The notes: generated by a model not told the origin, from the sequence alone. A stretch of DNA of 64,000 bases from Karstenula rhodostoma CBS 690.94 (GCA_010093485.1 MU001512.1:394842-458841), one strand, 5' to 3'; shown: positions 43,287 through 55,204, counted from the first letter of the stretch. Numbers and translations: made by a program.

Positions 43287-45174
43287 TCTGACATTAACCT
43301 CTGTATACTGGCAACGGAGAAACGAGCTTGCGGACGAGAAAGTCTGCCAACGTTTGGAAAAGTGTTCTCTTTGTCCCCAGAACATCTCGTCGGTCGAGTA
43401 CACTAGGCATATATGTTATGGAGGCCATGTCGACACCAGCTTATCAAGCTGATGGTCGATCTCAGCCCTTGTTTAGTCAGGTTTAAGAATTCAGCTACTT
43501 CTCAGCCGCTCAGGGTCGTCAGCATACTAGTGTGGTGGAAACCTAAATCTAGTCGAGCTACCCCGCGAACCACACGGCAAACTCGGTACATATGCAAGCC
43601 GTCTAGAGGGCTTTGCAGAAGGCTTAAAACGATCGAATGAAGTGGCATGGGGACCGCCTTCTATTTCGGACTTGGTCGAAGCATGCACTTCGCCCATAGA
43701 TTACTCTAGAGCCTTTAGTCGAAACTAGTAGACCGTTGTGGTTATTCTAGTAATTAGCGTCACACCTATGTACGTAATAAACATAGCAATCTTAGCAGCT
43801 TCCCACGTGAGAGAGATCTCCATCTCAAGTTCAGCAGGCTGAGGGGAAGATGTTGATGTGCACATGTAGTAGCTGTCAGCTGTTGTTCGTGCTATTGCCC
43901 GGAAATGGGCTACAGGAAGAATAGTAGGTATCGATGAGATGGAATGGCAAGCGACTTCTGCTGTCATGTTGAACCACCATATAACGGACGGTCAGATGGT
44001 TGGGAGCCACGTCCCGCCAAGCGATTGAGAGTAAGGCATCAAGTCAATTTTAGCAGACGAGCTGCCACGCTCGTAGTGTCTTGGATGCCTTGATATTCGA
44101 ACGTTTCATACTATGGGGCGGTGACGAGGTAGATCAAACTGAGACCTCGATGTTGTCATAAGTTGGGCCTGAACTGATGTTGCGCAACGATGCAGGGGGG
44201 CATGCAGGCGTTGTGTTGGTAGATCACGTCTTCACAGCCGATCGCGTGCGCGGCCCGGATCGAAAGTGCCGTTCGGAGATGATCAGACATCTTGAGACGA
44301 TGATCTAGCTTGCGAAGGGTTATTGCAGCAAAATGAGTTGCGGTGGGGAAAGTCGATGCGAACGTAGAGTCTCTCGGCTGACTAACAAGCCTCCTTCCGG
44401 CGACTCCATGATACGATGCACCTGCCACGCCCGACTATTTCTTGCAACTTCACAGCTTGCATCGCGAATAGCATACCGCTCAACTGGATATCAGATCTAT
44501 AGAAACAGGATCCTCATCAATGGGTCGCTCCAACTACTCTGCGACGATTCTACTCCATGTCCTCGATACATTCACCTTTCTTAGATAGCCCCTACGTAGG
44601 CGCACTCCTCTCGGCTTTTCACGCTCCCTCATCTTCAAAGGCTGCATAGAATGGCATGTAGCCCCATGTCTTAGCCTTGACATCGAGTTTCTCTTGAAGC
44701 GCTCTTCGCAAAGTGATTTGGCTACCGAAGCGGTGTCATCGCTTCGTAGCCGGACCCTTTCGACAACCGTCATGGCTTCGAGGTACACACGAACGCGAAC
44801 ATACCATCAATTACGTAAGCATATCGCGTATAAACGGACCAGTAGGGATTTCTTCACCACAACGGCGGCGGCACGCACGGTCCACCTCCACGACAGGTGA
44901 GAGTCCAGGCCAATCGATATCAAAGAGCCCCAACCTCGTCGGGAAAATGTAGAGCTCGCTGGCATCTCATCACACGGCACAGTGAGTATAGTGAACACAA
45001 TAGCATTTTCCCCCGAATGGCATTCGGAGGCGATGCCGCGATATGCACAAAAACGATACGATTAGTCTGTACCGCCCCTCCCTACACTGAGAGGCACAGC
45101 TGGTCTGGAGCGTCTCACGGTCTCGCATCGGATCCAACCAGTTTCGCCCTGGAGGTACATTCTAGTATTCAAAT
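43287..45174. other. Gene-poor, possibly decayed segment
   Basis: About 1.9 kb with only short open frames. One on the minus strand (43725-43967) encodes a hydrophobic AAKIAMFITYIGVTLI stretch, and others at 44156-44584 and 44694-45000 match nothing I recognise. No terminal repeats or transposase motifs are visible. Confidence 0.4.
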
Positions 45175-47046
45175 ATGCGTCGAGATGACCCTCTTAATCT
45201 AGATGATTTTGATCCACATTACCACCACAGTGAGCGAACACACCAAGCGCTGATCTTCTATAACCTTGGAATCCATGCGATTCCCTCGCAGATCACCAAA
45301 GCAAGTCCCAACACCAGCAATACCGAGCATACTTACTCTATTCCCGTCAAACCAGGATACGGTGCTTGAAAAAGCCCCGGTGACCCAGCAGGCGGATAGT
45401 TGTATAGGACACGGACTCGAGGTAGTTCCGATCGAGCGGTGCAACACCTCCTGCGGAAAAACAGTTTCCCCGGATACTCCAGAGAAAGAGGTGCTCTACG
45501 CAACACTCACAGACTGGAACAAGCGTACAAAACCATTACCACCGCTCCCAAACGCTGCTTGGAAAGTATTGCTGAAGCGCAAGTGGTATAGACTGCCAGT
45601 GAAGCAGCGCATCGCTGTACTACTATGTGTAAGTGACTCTCAACATGAAGCTTTCCGATCGCTTACACGCTGACCGCGTATGTCTCAGGTGCAACTCAGT
45701 CTCTTGTTGACAATTTGCCTCAGCCTCTTGTCAATCAAGCCACGCCTGGCCAAACGGTAAGTCTTTATCTTGCCAATCGTACTGTACTGTAACCAACCTA
45801 TTGAAAGGGAGCCTAGTGAGCAATCTACAGATGTAACAACCTCCCCGATCTCGCCTTCTAGTCCTTCCCTCCCCTTAGGATCTTTCAGCCTCAATCTCAA
45901 CACTCCTCGCCAGCAGAGCTCTGCTTGTCTTTCTGACAGCGATGATGCCGATGCATGGGCATGCACTTCTAAAGCGGTACTGCACGTTGCGGTCAATTCC
46001 TCGGAAAGCCCACTGACACACCCGAATCTGTCTATCCGTTCGACCAGTGGCACAGGCACAAGCAGCTACGGAGAACAGTTCCCTTCTACAATTACAGCAG
46101 AGTTCGATACAATCTATACCAAAGAGAACTCCGATGGAGGACCAATATACCACTTTCAAGCATTCTACGACCGCATAATACTACTCGCCAATTCCCAGTT
46201 ATCGTTTCTCGGTCAATCTCAGCACGAGACCGAGACAAGAGGCAAAATACAACCCGATGATAGCCCCTGGCTCTGCTACTTCAACAGCACTATACTGGAG
46301 GTGTTTATCTACATGTCTCAACGTGCAGCAACAGCAACCAACTCCACTCATAGCGCAAATGCTACCACCGAAACGACGTCCTCCCCGCCTTTCCCCTTCG
46401 TGGTACAGATCCTCGAACAGTGGGTGCAAAACGGGACGCGCGCCTATTGCGAACAGCAAAACGTGTCGGAGCACGGCGCCCTCCGCAAAAGCGATGCACC
46501 GCGATACTTTCTCAGCACAACCGACACGGCATACATCTACGGCTCTTCCGTTGACAAAGGCACCAAACAGCAAGCAGGTATTGCTGAGGGTGCTTGCCAG
46601 TGCCAATGGATGGTGCAGTGAGACGGTTACAGAAATACACAGGTTCCAGCCCAGCCACTCGGTTTCCGCGATCCGTCATACAACCTCTCCTCCTTCTGTT
46701 AATGTCCTTTTTGGCGTCCAACGTTCTCGAATCTCGCACTACATACCCACCATTCACTCCCACACGAACCACGCCTGTACAATGCTGCGGGAGGGTGCAT
46801 TCCCAGCGGCCCCCAAGAAGCGTATCCTCAGCAATTACTACGTTCTCCGTCACCGCTTTCCAATCGCCTCCTTGTCCGGAACATGGAACCCCCATTCGTC
46901 TCCACATAATCGACCAAGTGGATAGCCTCCAAATTGGCTCTATTTCCGTTACCGAAGAAGAGATATCTTGCTTTCTGAAAGTTCCCAACGTCAAGAGTGA
47001 ATCTTTGCGAAGAATCGACCATATCATTCTGGACCTCGAAGCCTAG
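45175..47046 (+). pseudogene. Single-pass membrane protein gene with several frame breaks
   Basis: The central part is well formed: exon to 45628, exon 45689-45756 and an exon from 45808, with introns of 60 and 51 bases and agreeing phases. It encodes a basic KRKWYRLPVKQRIAVLL stretch, a membrane helix (VQLSLLLTICLSLLS), then a long extracellular-type region with YHFQAFYDRI, LCYFNSTILEVFIY and EQWVQNGTRAYC. The N-terminal part is in a different frame (45175-45369 versus 45266-45628). The C-terminal part switches frame near 46570-46600 and again near 46700, ending with VDSLQIGSISVTEEEISCFL in a third frame to 47046. No intron explains these switches, so I call it a decayed or mis-sequenced gene of an uncharacterised fungal membrane protein family (possibly DUF7820-like). 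Confidence 0.55.
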
Positions 47047-48179
47047 GCGCATGGTGCATGTACCACCCCGACCCGGGGTCTATTGACTGGGTGTCAGTGG
47101 ACGGTGTAAAAGGGGTTTTGTTTTTTTTGGATTTCCTTTCTTACGCGTCATCTACCGCGACATTCTCTATTTCTACTGTTAAAGAAACAAAGCAGTACCT
47201 TATTTCTAGCAATTATATTAAATCTTAAAAAACTGTTTTACTTATTAATATATATTATCAAATATGATGCTTCGTGAGCTTGGGTAAGCCGCGGCAAAAC
47301 TCGATAAAGGAACTCGGTGGGTCGCCAAAACACTAATTCATGTTATACATTGCGCCTTAGGGGACTCTTTATTTTTAAATGATATTTAAAATCTTTACCT
47401 TTCCTGCAGTACCCGTCTTTCCCTCTCCACTTTTAGGTAATAATCTGAGTAAGTACAGCCCTGCTACTGCTTAGATTACACTAAATACATATATAGATAT
47501 TAACGTTGTAAAGTCTACTGAATGCTGTGGTATATCCCTACTCGGCTAGAGGTAGCTCCTATAGCTGATGGCCAGATGCCCAAAGCAGTTCGCCTACGCA
47601 ATCGCCACCGAGCGCTTTTGTTTCTGGAGGTGCAGAAGATGTAGAAACGCTGACCCGCAATGCTTCAGCCACCTTACTGCCGCAGATCGTTCTGACGGCA
47701 AAGGCGCCGAGCGAGATAGTGCTTAGCGATATCCTAGTCGAGGAGACGAGGGTGCCGCGGCTGTTCAGGGAGAGGCTGGAGAGTAGGAAGAATTTTGTGC
47801 CTGATTCGCATCTGAGGATTAGGGCGACAAGGCTTATAGATAGGAGAGTAGAAATAGTAGAGCTGCTACGCTGGAAGCGGTGATCTTGTTATTCTAGTTA
47901 CGACGATTTCGATAGAGCACTACTGATGTGGTGACGAGAGGCTGTTAAGTCGCATTGTAATGCTCCATGGCATGTGCGTGCAACACCGGAGAGTCATTGG
48001 TGCCTCTAACATGCGCTTGCGCTTTTGATATTTCCATACATGCCCAAACTCCGTGTACTATACACTCTTCGCATGAGCATCGCAAGGCCCTCTCGAGAAT
48101 CTTGCTATCCTCTCTCATCATATCCTTCCCTTTCATTCATGCCTTCACACATCATATCCTAACCATATGTATATATCAT
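47047..48179. other. AT-rich island and ORF remnant
   Basis: 47100-47530 is the most AT-rich stretch of the window, with runs such as TATTAATATATATTATCA, as expected of old repeat DNA mutated by RIP. A start-less open frame at about 47690-47883 encodes IVLTAKAPSEIVLSDILVEE and ends in a normal stop, possibly the tail of a lost gene. No transposon protein motif could be read. Confidence 0.5.
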
Positions 48180-49830
48180 CTACTGCGTCTTCTTCACGCT
48201 CCTCTCCGTCGGCGCACTGTACAGCCACAACGCCACAAAAGCCACCCACGCCACAACCGTGACCCAGATACCGCCAATCCACACCCACGCCCCGCTAATC
48301 TGCCAACTCCTCGGCCACTCGTCGTGCGCAAAGTGGCGCACTGTGACCTGCCTCTTCTCATCTAGGTTCGTCAGGAACGGGCGGCGGAAGTTGATGCGGA
48401 AATTGAAGATGCCGTGTTGGTCGGGAGTGCGGAAGGAGACGCCGAAGATGGTCGCGTTTGCGGTCTGGGAGAGCGGGGTGAGGTTGAGGCGGTGGAAGGG
48501 GGAGAGCATGCTGAATTCGAGCTGGAGGGCGTCGTTCTCGGCGGGGAGGAAGGGGGCGAGGTGGTCGTTTTCGTACTCGGAGACTTCGACTTGGAAAGCC
48601 TAGGAGGGTTAGTGTAGGTTCAGAGGGGTATTGAAGGTAGTGGAGACTCACGACGTCCTCCTTAATGCGGTAGATCTTGGGGTTGTGCTCTGGGACAGCG
48701 AGGCTGCTGTTCAGCTTCTTGCTCACACCCTCGTTGTTGTAGTGCAGCAGCTTGCCAATCTTCAGGACACCCGTCTCCTTGAACGTCCAGGCGGTGACCT
48801 TCTGCACAAAATCGCGGTTCGCGGTCTTGATGGCCTGGCCGTTGAGCGTAGCTTTCTCCGCGAACCACTTATTCTGTAGCAGCTCCGCAGAGCCAATGAC
48901 AGTCAAGCGCGCCGAGTTGTGGGCCTGCAGCGACGAGACAATGTTCAACTGCTCGCCGGTCGCGAAAGGATCCTCGACGGCATCAACCTCGTCCTTGGGG
49001 TTGTAGCTGTATGCGGTGCTCGGAGCGCGCAGAATGGGCTGGATAAGCGGCGATTCGTTTCCGAGTGCCTGACCCACAGCGCGGGGGACCGCGATGAGCC
49101 CCTCACCGGCGAAGTAGTTCTTGACATCGGGCCTGATCGCCTTCGGGAACGGTAGCAGGAGAACATCGTGCTTGTCCGCCGCGGAGGTGGAATCGTAGTT
49201 GAAGTGGTCGACGACCAAGGCGCCCTTGTCTGAGGGGACGTGGATGTCGAGCTCGAGCAGCAATGACTGGACGGCGGAGGGGGTAGCGTGATCGCTGGAC
49301 AGCGCGACTATGACGTTTCCTTCGTTGTTCATGAAATCGAGGAATTGGTTCGCGGTGAGGGCGGGACCGAGACCTTTTGATTTGGCGGGGAGGAGGATAA
49401 CGTGGTCGTACGCGCGTGCGCCATGTCTGAAGAGTGAGAGTTTATCCGCTTTCGGCGATTGTACAGTCGTGTGGAAGCCTCGACCTGGTAAAGCAATTAG
49501 CAAGTGTCCTGGTAGTAAGGGAGCAATGCGAGCTCCGAAATGCGCTTCAAGTTCGAGCAAGGTAGTGGTTCAAGAGCCGCTATTCGAATTGGGTTTCAAT
49601 TCCAATGCGCAAACGACAGCTCCCCAAACACCCCACAGTTTCTCCCGTCCCTCGAATTCGCAATCCACTCAGAAAGGGTCCAACATACTTGATAAATCCT
49701 CCAGCAACACACTATACTTCTCGCGCTCGGCCTCCTCCTCGAGAATAACCAGCAGTCTCTGCCCGGAGGAGCTCAGCGCCTGCACCGCGCCCAGCAGGGC
49801 AAGCAGCAGGAAAGAAAATAACCACCTCAT
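48180..49830 (-). CDS. WBP1: Oligosaccharyltransferase subunit WBP1 (OST48)
   Basis: Three exons, 49830-49689, 49484-48652 and 48599-48180, give 464 residues; introns of 204 and 52 bases join in phases 1 and 0. A signal peptide (MRWLFSFLLLALLGAVQA) is followed by the GQRLLVILEE opening strand, RGFHTTVQSPKADKLSLF, and YDHVILLPAKSKGLGP. Near the C-terminus a membrane helix (WIGGIWVTVVAWVAFVALW, about 430-450) is followed by a tail ending KKTQ, a KKXX ER-retrieval signal. Family knowledge: WBP1 is a subunit of the complex transferring glycan from dolichol to asparagine in the ER lumen. It diverges from NUO9.5. Confidence 0.93.
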
Positions 49831-50087
49831 GTCTGCGTTGTGGCGAAGTGGAAGCTTGACGGCTGCGTTACGCGGCGGGAGTGCAATTGGAGACGTATGC
49901 TTTGCCAAGACGCGGCGCTGCGTTTCTCCGCGTCCCGCCGGCAAGCTAAGCTTCGACCCCAACATCACCGTGCCTGCGTAGTGAACGTCGAGCCATTGCG
50001 ACAGCACGATTTGCGCGGGACACAGACTGTGAGTGGACAATTGATTTGGTGGGGGCCAGGGTGGTGCTGATGCGCAGACAGGCCAAC
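49831..50087. promoter_or_regulatory. Divergent promoter between WBP1 and NUO9.5
   Basis: Only 257 bases separate the two start codons, so both promoters must sit here or overlap the leaders. No TATA box or named site is visible; the call rests on orientation and spacing. Confidence 0.5.
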
Positions 50088-50380
50088 ATGTCCTCCTCAC
50101 CCTTCTTCTTCAAGGAGCCCTTCCGCTACCTCCGCTGGGCCTCCGTCAACAAGCCCGCTTACTTCTACTCCATCTGCATTGGCCTCGCCGGCCCGGGAAG
50201 CATCGCTGTGGTCGTGCCGACGAGGAAGTATCTGGGCTACGAGAGGATCTCAAAGGTGCCGCAGACATATCCGAGTACGTGCACGCGGGGAATGGAGTGA
50301 GTGTGAGCGTGGTCGATGTGCTAACTGGACGTAGTACCAAAGGGACCGAGACCACGGCCGAGTGGGTTTGAGGACGAGTA
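50088..50380 (+). CDS. nuo9.5: Complex I 9.5 kDa subunit (NUO9.5)
   Basis: Exons 50088-50274 and 50334-50380 (59-base intron, CTAAC branch, phase 1) give 77 residues, the size of fungal NUO9.5. The start FFFKEPFRYLRWASVNKPAYF matches the family pattern PIRYLRWASREKPAYF, with a single membrane helix (YFYSICIGLAGPGSIAVVV). The short second exon gives IPKGPRPRPSGFEDE, the expected end. Family knowledge: it is an accessory membrane-arm subunit of mitochondrial NADH:ubiquinone oxidoreductase. Confidence 0.9.
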
Positions 50381-50672
50381 AATTGGGGGCTAGGAGTGGA
50401 AGAAGTGAAGGGGGTGAGAGCCATGTACATCAAGAGCAAGAGCATGTCACAAAGCATGAGTAGGTGGATGTAGACAAATGAGGACCTGGGTACGAGGTCA
50501 GAGTACTATCAGGATGTACTGTACAAAGTCAAATTTCCTTCAACGCCAATATGTTCCCAACGCCGGAAGCCCCCAAACCAGTCCAAGTGATCATCATCCA
50601 GCGAGGTATAACTTAGCAACTCAGATCAAGCTAGGACATGCACCAGAACAAAGCCAACCAGGGAACTGTGGA

Positions 50673-52253
50673 CTACTGGATCCGGCCACGCTTGGGAGCG
50701 CGGAACGGCTCCTCTTCGTCTTCGTCATCCTCATCCATGACACCGTCTTCGTCGCTGAAATTGGTCTCCCGATGCTCCTGGTGGCGTTTGGCGGCCTCCA
50801 GATTGCGCTGAGCGATATCGTTGCCTCCTGGACGCTTGCCCTTCTTGACCGCCACAGTCGCCTCCCGCTCGTCCTTCAGCCAGGGAAAATCCGCGCGCTC
50901 GAACTCGGTGCAGGTAATGTGGTTGACGGGATACTGCTCAACGTTGAGTTGGCAGTTGCTCTTCAGCAGGCCCGACTTGTCGACCCAATTCTGCATAACT
51001 TCCTTGAGTTCGCAGACGTGGTTCTCGATCACATTGAGCGCCTTCTTGGTAATCGGGAACATGCTGTGGAACTGCGAGAGGACGGCCTTGTCCATGTATG
51101 CGTCGCCGCCCGCGCCGATGTCCTTGTACAGCGAGTAGCCCCCATCATCGGCGTTGTAGCCCTTGTTGGCAATGATTTTGTGTGCGAGCCACTGACGGTA
51201 CCAGCACAAGGCCATCCAGACGAGGATGTCCTTCGCGTATTCTTCGCGCTGCATCGTGTTAGCCAATACGGTAGGTGTTAGGGATGGGGTAGCATTACCT
51301 TGACAGGGACGTCTTTCTTCGGAGCCGCAATTTTACCGGGGTAGTGCGAGGCCAACTTGTTCTCCAGGGCACGGGACCGCTCGAGGAGACGGCGGTGATA
51401 CTTCTCGGCCAGACGTCGAGCGTCCGGCGTCTTGGTCAGCCCCTGCATCGTGGCGCGATGTTTCTTCCAGGTATTCCAGTTGCCGGCGAGATGGATGATG
51501 GACTCGCGGAAGATCAGCTCGGAGCGGATGCGGAAGCTCATGTCCGCCCATTCCTGTGGATTGGCCTGGATCGACCGGAAGAGAACCTGGCCGTGCTTCA
51601 AGAGCGCGACTTCCACTGGCTTGCCTGCAATGGCGGCGCATTAGTCTGTCGTTGCTCATGGTGTTGTGTTGACCCAGGATGGGCAAGCTACAGTTGAAAC
51701 CTACCGATCAGATTCACGCAGCCAAGGTACTCCGCAACTTCGATCAGACCGATGCAGTCCACAAGCGCTGCGCCCATGTCTTTGTCGGCAATGCGGATCT
51801 CCGTGCCGTAGAAGGCGTAGAGAACGCGCTCCCAGTGTTCAAAGACCTTGGTTGGCACACGCCCGTTCTCGTTCAAGACGCGGCCAGCGAAGCCATCTAC
51901 GCGCTCGCCGTTGGAATTGAGCTCCTGCCAAATATGTCAGCTCCCAAATAGCATCCATGAGCGCTGACGCCTATGAAGTAGCCATGGGTAACACAGTGTG
52001 TAGTCAGAGGCTGGGGTAGACTTACGACGAGCTCTAGCTGCCCAGCGGGGTACTGGGTGCTCGGCATCTCCACGAGCTCCACGAGCCAACGCTTCGTGAT
52101 GCCTGCGTTCTTCGCCTTCGTGCTCAGCCTGGCAGCACTCGGCTCTGTGAGCATGCTGGCAAAGAACACACTGCTTCGCGCCAGCGTGCTTGCATGGAAG
52201 GGATACTTGCGGTCATGGCTGAGCACGACCTGTACATCATGCGGCTGATTCAT
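50673..52253 (-). CDS. BTB/POZ-like domain protein
   Basis: Four exons, 52253-52026, 51924-51705, 51624-51299 and 51248-50673, give 449 residues; introns of 50-101 bases, all frames agree. The N-terminal part (about 1-165) has the BTB order: DVQVVLSHDRKYPFHASTLARSSVFFASML, then FEHWERVLYAFYG and LIEVAEYLGCVNLI. The helical remainder has a basic region, LTKTPDARRLAEKYHRRLLE, and a conserved ILVWMALCWYRQWLAHKI block. The C-terminus is acidic (DEDDEDEEE) followed by a basic PKRGR signal that could direct nuclear import. Family knowledge: fungal BTB proteins often act as adaptors, but the partner is unknown. Confidence 0.72.
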
Positions 52254-52866
52254 TGTTACGGGTAGATGTGTTGAAAGTGTCGTGAGTAAGGTCTAGAAAA
52301 GAAGATGGGGTCAGCGGGTTATATACGTTTTGCGGTGCCGTGGGGCAACTGACAAGTGCGAGGATTTCTCGTTGCTGGGTCAAAACGGAGCTAGACTGGA
52401 CTCAACAGGTGAAGGCGAGATCAAATTCAACCTCGCGCCTGATGTTAAGGCAAGATAAGTGAGTACTTTGAAAGGGCAGAGGTTGCTTACCTACACTGTA
52501 GGCTTGTGGGTGCAATAAGGGCCAAACAGGGTCAAGAGTGCACACAGTAGACCGTCGTGACTGTATAGTGTGAAAACGAACGACAAGCCGCAGTATATCT
52601 TGTTTCAGTTGCTGGGCGGGCCTGTCTTAACTCCGCCCGCTCATTCTTCACTTACTTTGAAGTAAAGGTAAACGTGAACATGTTCTTAATAGACCGAGCA
52701 TCGGTTTGTTTGACACACGAACGGCATCTTGAGGCTACTGACAGTGCACTATCACGCTTTTCCCCCATCCACTTCGTTCACATGTGCAATAGCTTGAAAG
52801 AAAACTTCAAATGCCGGCTACAGTCGAAAAGTGCTGAGAACATGTAAGCCACAGATTTAAGCTTCC
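52254..52866. other. Intergenic region, nothing recognised
   Basis: About 610 bases upstream of the BTB gene. No open frame above noise and no repeats; it should contain the BTB gene promoter. Confidence 0.4.
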
Positions 52867-53370
52867 TTACACTTTCTTGGCATCCAGCTGTTCTTCTCGT
52901 GACAATCTTGAGACCCACAAATTCATAACAACAGCTCTTACTGGTATCTCCTCCATAGTAATCCAGCCTCCCATGATCTCTTCACGGTCTTCCTCAAATG
53001 TGCGCTCGGTTCGAATCGACCTGTGCGTTTTCGCTCCCTGTGGGTTGAAGCACGATCTGCTTGCTAGAGCGCAATGACCTTTTGTAATGGGATACGAGAT
53101 ATGTATACCAGTAAGAGCACCTTGGCATGTCTGCAAGCTACCGTTAGTGTTATACGACCTGACTGGAGCAGCGAGTGGAACACTCTTTGCCAATGATCGC
53201 CGAGCAGGAGGGCAAAGAAGAAGACTGTGCTTAGCAAACATATGCATTGTCAGGTTCGCAAATGATAATGGTGCCCACCAGAATGAGTCATGATGAACCG
53301 GCCTCAGTCCTGCATTCCCTAGTCCCGTGCTCCAAACGCCATTCCAGAGTCGTGCCATTATACGTTGCAT
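52867..53370 (-). CDS. Hypothetical small protein, uncertain
   Basis: A single minus-strand frame of up to 167 residues. From the internal MFAKHSLLLCPPARRSLAKS onward the start resembles a mitochondrial targeting sequence, and the last 45 residues (TFEEDREEIMGGWITMEEIPVRAVV) look protein-like. No family is recognised and its upstream end lies 22 bases from the stop of TIM17 on the same strand, leaving little room for a promoter. An intron within 53000-53120 is possible. It may be spurious. Confidence 0.3.
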   Translation of the reverse strand: MQRIMARLWNGVWSTGLGNAGLRPVHHDSFWWAPLSFANLTMHMFAKHSLLLCPPARRSLAKSVPLAAPVRSYNTNGSLQTCQGALTGIHISYPITKGHCALASRSCFNPQGAKTHRSIRTERTFEEDREEIMGGWITMEEIPVRAVVMNLWVSRLSREEQLDAKKV

Positions 53371-53391
53371 GCATGGCTGTGCGCCATCTCC

Positions 53392-54035
53392 CTAGGCAAT
53401 CGCTGCCTGCTGCTGCTGAGGTGGAGGAGGAGGAGCCTCCAGCCGCGTGTTCTCCGCCATCATCCGCCCGAACATGATTCCGACGCCCTCGATAACGCCA
53501 ATAAGCACGCCGCAAGCGATAGCGTTGTTCCTCATAGCCTTAGCACCGCCTCGCACAGCGAGGGCGGCACCTGTGCAGAAGCCTCCGAGAATCCCATTCC
53601 ACGGGTCTTCCTTTTTCCTATATCGTCCGTCAGCTCGCGTGGGTGACGGGCAGCTATAACATGTATCCCGAACCTGATGCCTTTCACAGCGCAGTCAAAT
53701 GTGGAGAACAACCCGCCCCATACGCCGAAGTTTCCGCCGAGAACGGGTGCGCGTGCTTTGATGGCTGTGATTGCGCCGATACGCCGCTCGCCGTGCGGTG
53801 AGTTGCTACATATTGTTCAGTATGCAGAAACAGCTCCTCGGATGTTACATGACACGTACCGGAACCCTTTCACGCCATGCCATATAGCTCCACCTACGGC
53901 CTACAGGCATGAATCGTTAGCACGAGAATGACGTAATTGGCCGGTGGAGGCGATAGCTAGACGTACGCCCATACCGAATGCTCCGCCGAAATCATTCAGG
54001 GCTACCCATGGGCACGGATCTCTTGAGTGGTCCAT
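53392..54035 (-). CDS. TIM17: Mitochondrial import inner membrane translocase subunit TIM17
   Basis: Four exons, 54035-53967, 53900-53860, 53805-53674 and 53617-53392, give 155 residues; introns of 54-66 bases in phases 0, 2 and 2. The opening [20 protein letters not shown], the [15 protein letters not shown] stretch and [16 protein letters not shown] with its conserved cysteines are diagnostic of Tim17. Four membrane helices follow the family plan and the C-terminus is proline/glutamine-rich. Family knowledge: Tim17 forms the protein-conducting core of TIM23, passing presequence proteins across the inner membrane. The 41-base exon 2 is easily missed by prediction. Confidence 0.95.
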
Positions 54036-54319
54036 GGTGAGATGACATTAGCAACGAGATAGGGAGCTCGGAGCTGGAGGTTGCCAGGGACGCTGGCGCT
54101 GCATGTTACGCGGGGTAAGCGCGACCCCTGGAAAGCTTGGTGCACGTGATCTACATTTTACCTAGTAGTTGCCTACACAAAGACTGGTAGTTGAGCGTCT
54201 GGCTGCGATTTGCGCGTCAAAGGGGACGGCTATGGAAGAGTATTGGAGACTTTATAGGGTATGACTTGCTTAGGTGTTGACCATTTCAACGAGGGTGGCC
54301 GGTAAAACTGCCAAGGTAC
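54036..54319. other. TIM17 upstream region
   Basis: Contains the TIM17 promoter; no named element is recognised. Confidence 0.35.
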
Positions 54320-55204
54320 TCAGGTAATCAGTGAGACACATTTGTCTGTTGCAATACCTGTCTTAGTACTTGTCTTGGCCATGAACCCTTCAGCTTCAAG
54401 CCACGCGTTCGACATAGACTGCAATGCCAGTTGACGTGGCATAAGCTTGCCTTGCGAATAGTGACATGCTTGCGAACTGGAGCTGTAACCGGGGATGCTA
54501 AGGTCGCTACAAGCTCCTTGCATCGTCCTGCATATGCTTTCAGAGACGGCCAGTTCAAACGCGGTGGCCCGTAAAACCGTAAGGTACTCGTGTGACCCGT
54601 GGACTTGATGAGGCGAAACTGTTCGAGACGCAATGAGTTTGGTTGCATCTTCACAGAAATCACATTGCTCAGCAAGTGCTAGCAAGCTGTGCAGGCGAAC
54701 CAAAACGTGCCGCAGTGCAGCTCGAGGGCGTTCTTTAAGGTTCCCCGACAAATCTGAGGCCTCGGAAAGGGGAAAACAAATGTGAAATGTGGCGAGTAAT
54801 ATCGACGAGGTGAAGCCAGGAGATATTACCAATCCTCTTTTGATGTTAGCGTCCCTGGCACGGTCTACAGCAAGGCCGACACATGCATGCAGGTCAACGT
54901 AGAGACCCAGTCCCCCCAACAGCCTCCCACGTACCTCTCTGATATCATCGTCGCACATCTTCCACGTCCAAGAAGCAAGTTCTCCGAGTTGTGGGGTACA
55001 TTTGCGCGAGTATTGGTGGTTTGGCCACCGCGGAGCCACCTCATTCTGCCAGCGTGTGCTCTTGGCGCCCGGTGGATCTGTAATCGCGCGGGTTGACATT
55101 CGACACCTCTCCCACCGAGTCCCCGCACTGCGACGGGTATACTGGGATATATTGTTTGGATAGACTGCAGCAGGTAGGCATTCCGAGTGCGTGGCACAGT
55201 GCAT
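54320..55204 (-). CDS. Hypothetical protein, possibly spurious
   Basis: A minus-strand frame of up to 294 residues without a recognisable domain. The downstream half (about residues 110-294) is rich in leucine/alanine helices and cysteines (HSLLALAEQCDFCEDATKLI) and could be the C-terminal part of a gene with further exons upstream, perhaps starting near 55480. The 5' part overlaps open frames in two others, which weakens the call. Confidence 0.3.
   Translation of the reverse strand: MHCATHSECLPAAVYPNNISQYTRRSAGTRWERCRMSTRAITDPPGAKSTRWQNEVAPRWPNHQYSRKCTPQLGELASWTWKMCDDDIREVRGRLLGGLGLYVDLHACVGLAVDRARDANIKRGLVISPGFTSSILLATFHICFPLSEASDLSGNLKERPRAALRHVLVRLHSLLALAEQCDFCEDATKLIASRTVSPHQVHGSHEYLTVLRATAFELAVSESICRTMQGACSDLSIPGYSSSSQACHYSQGKLMPRQLALQSMSNAWLEAEGFMAKTSTKTGIATDKCVSLIT

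Noticed and set aside
47100..47530. Intact transposon in the AT-rich island
   Set aside because: No terminal repeats, transposase, integrase or reverse-transcriptase motif could be read; only an old decayed element can be suggested.
50478..51281. 267-codon plus-strand frame
   Set aside because: Antisense to exon 4 of the BTB gene, which joins in frame to three further exons.
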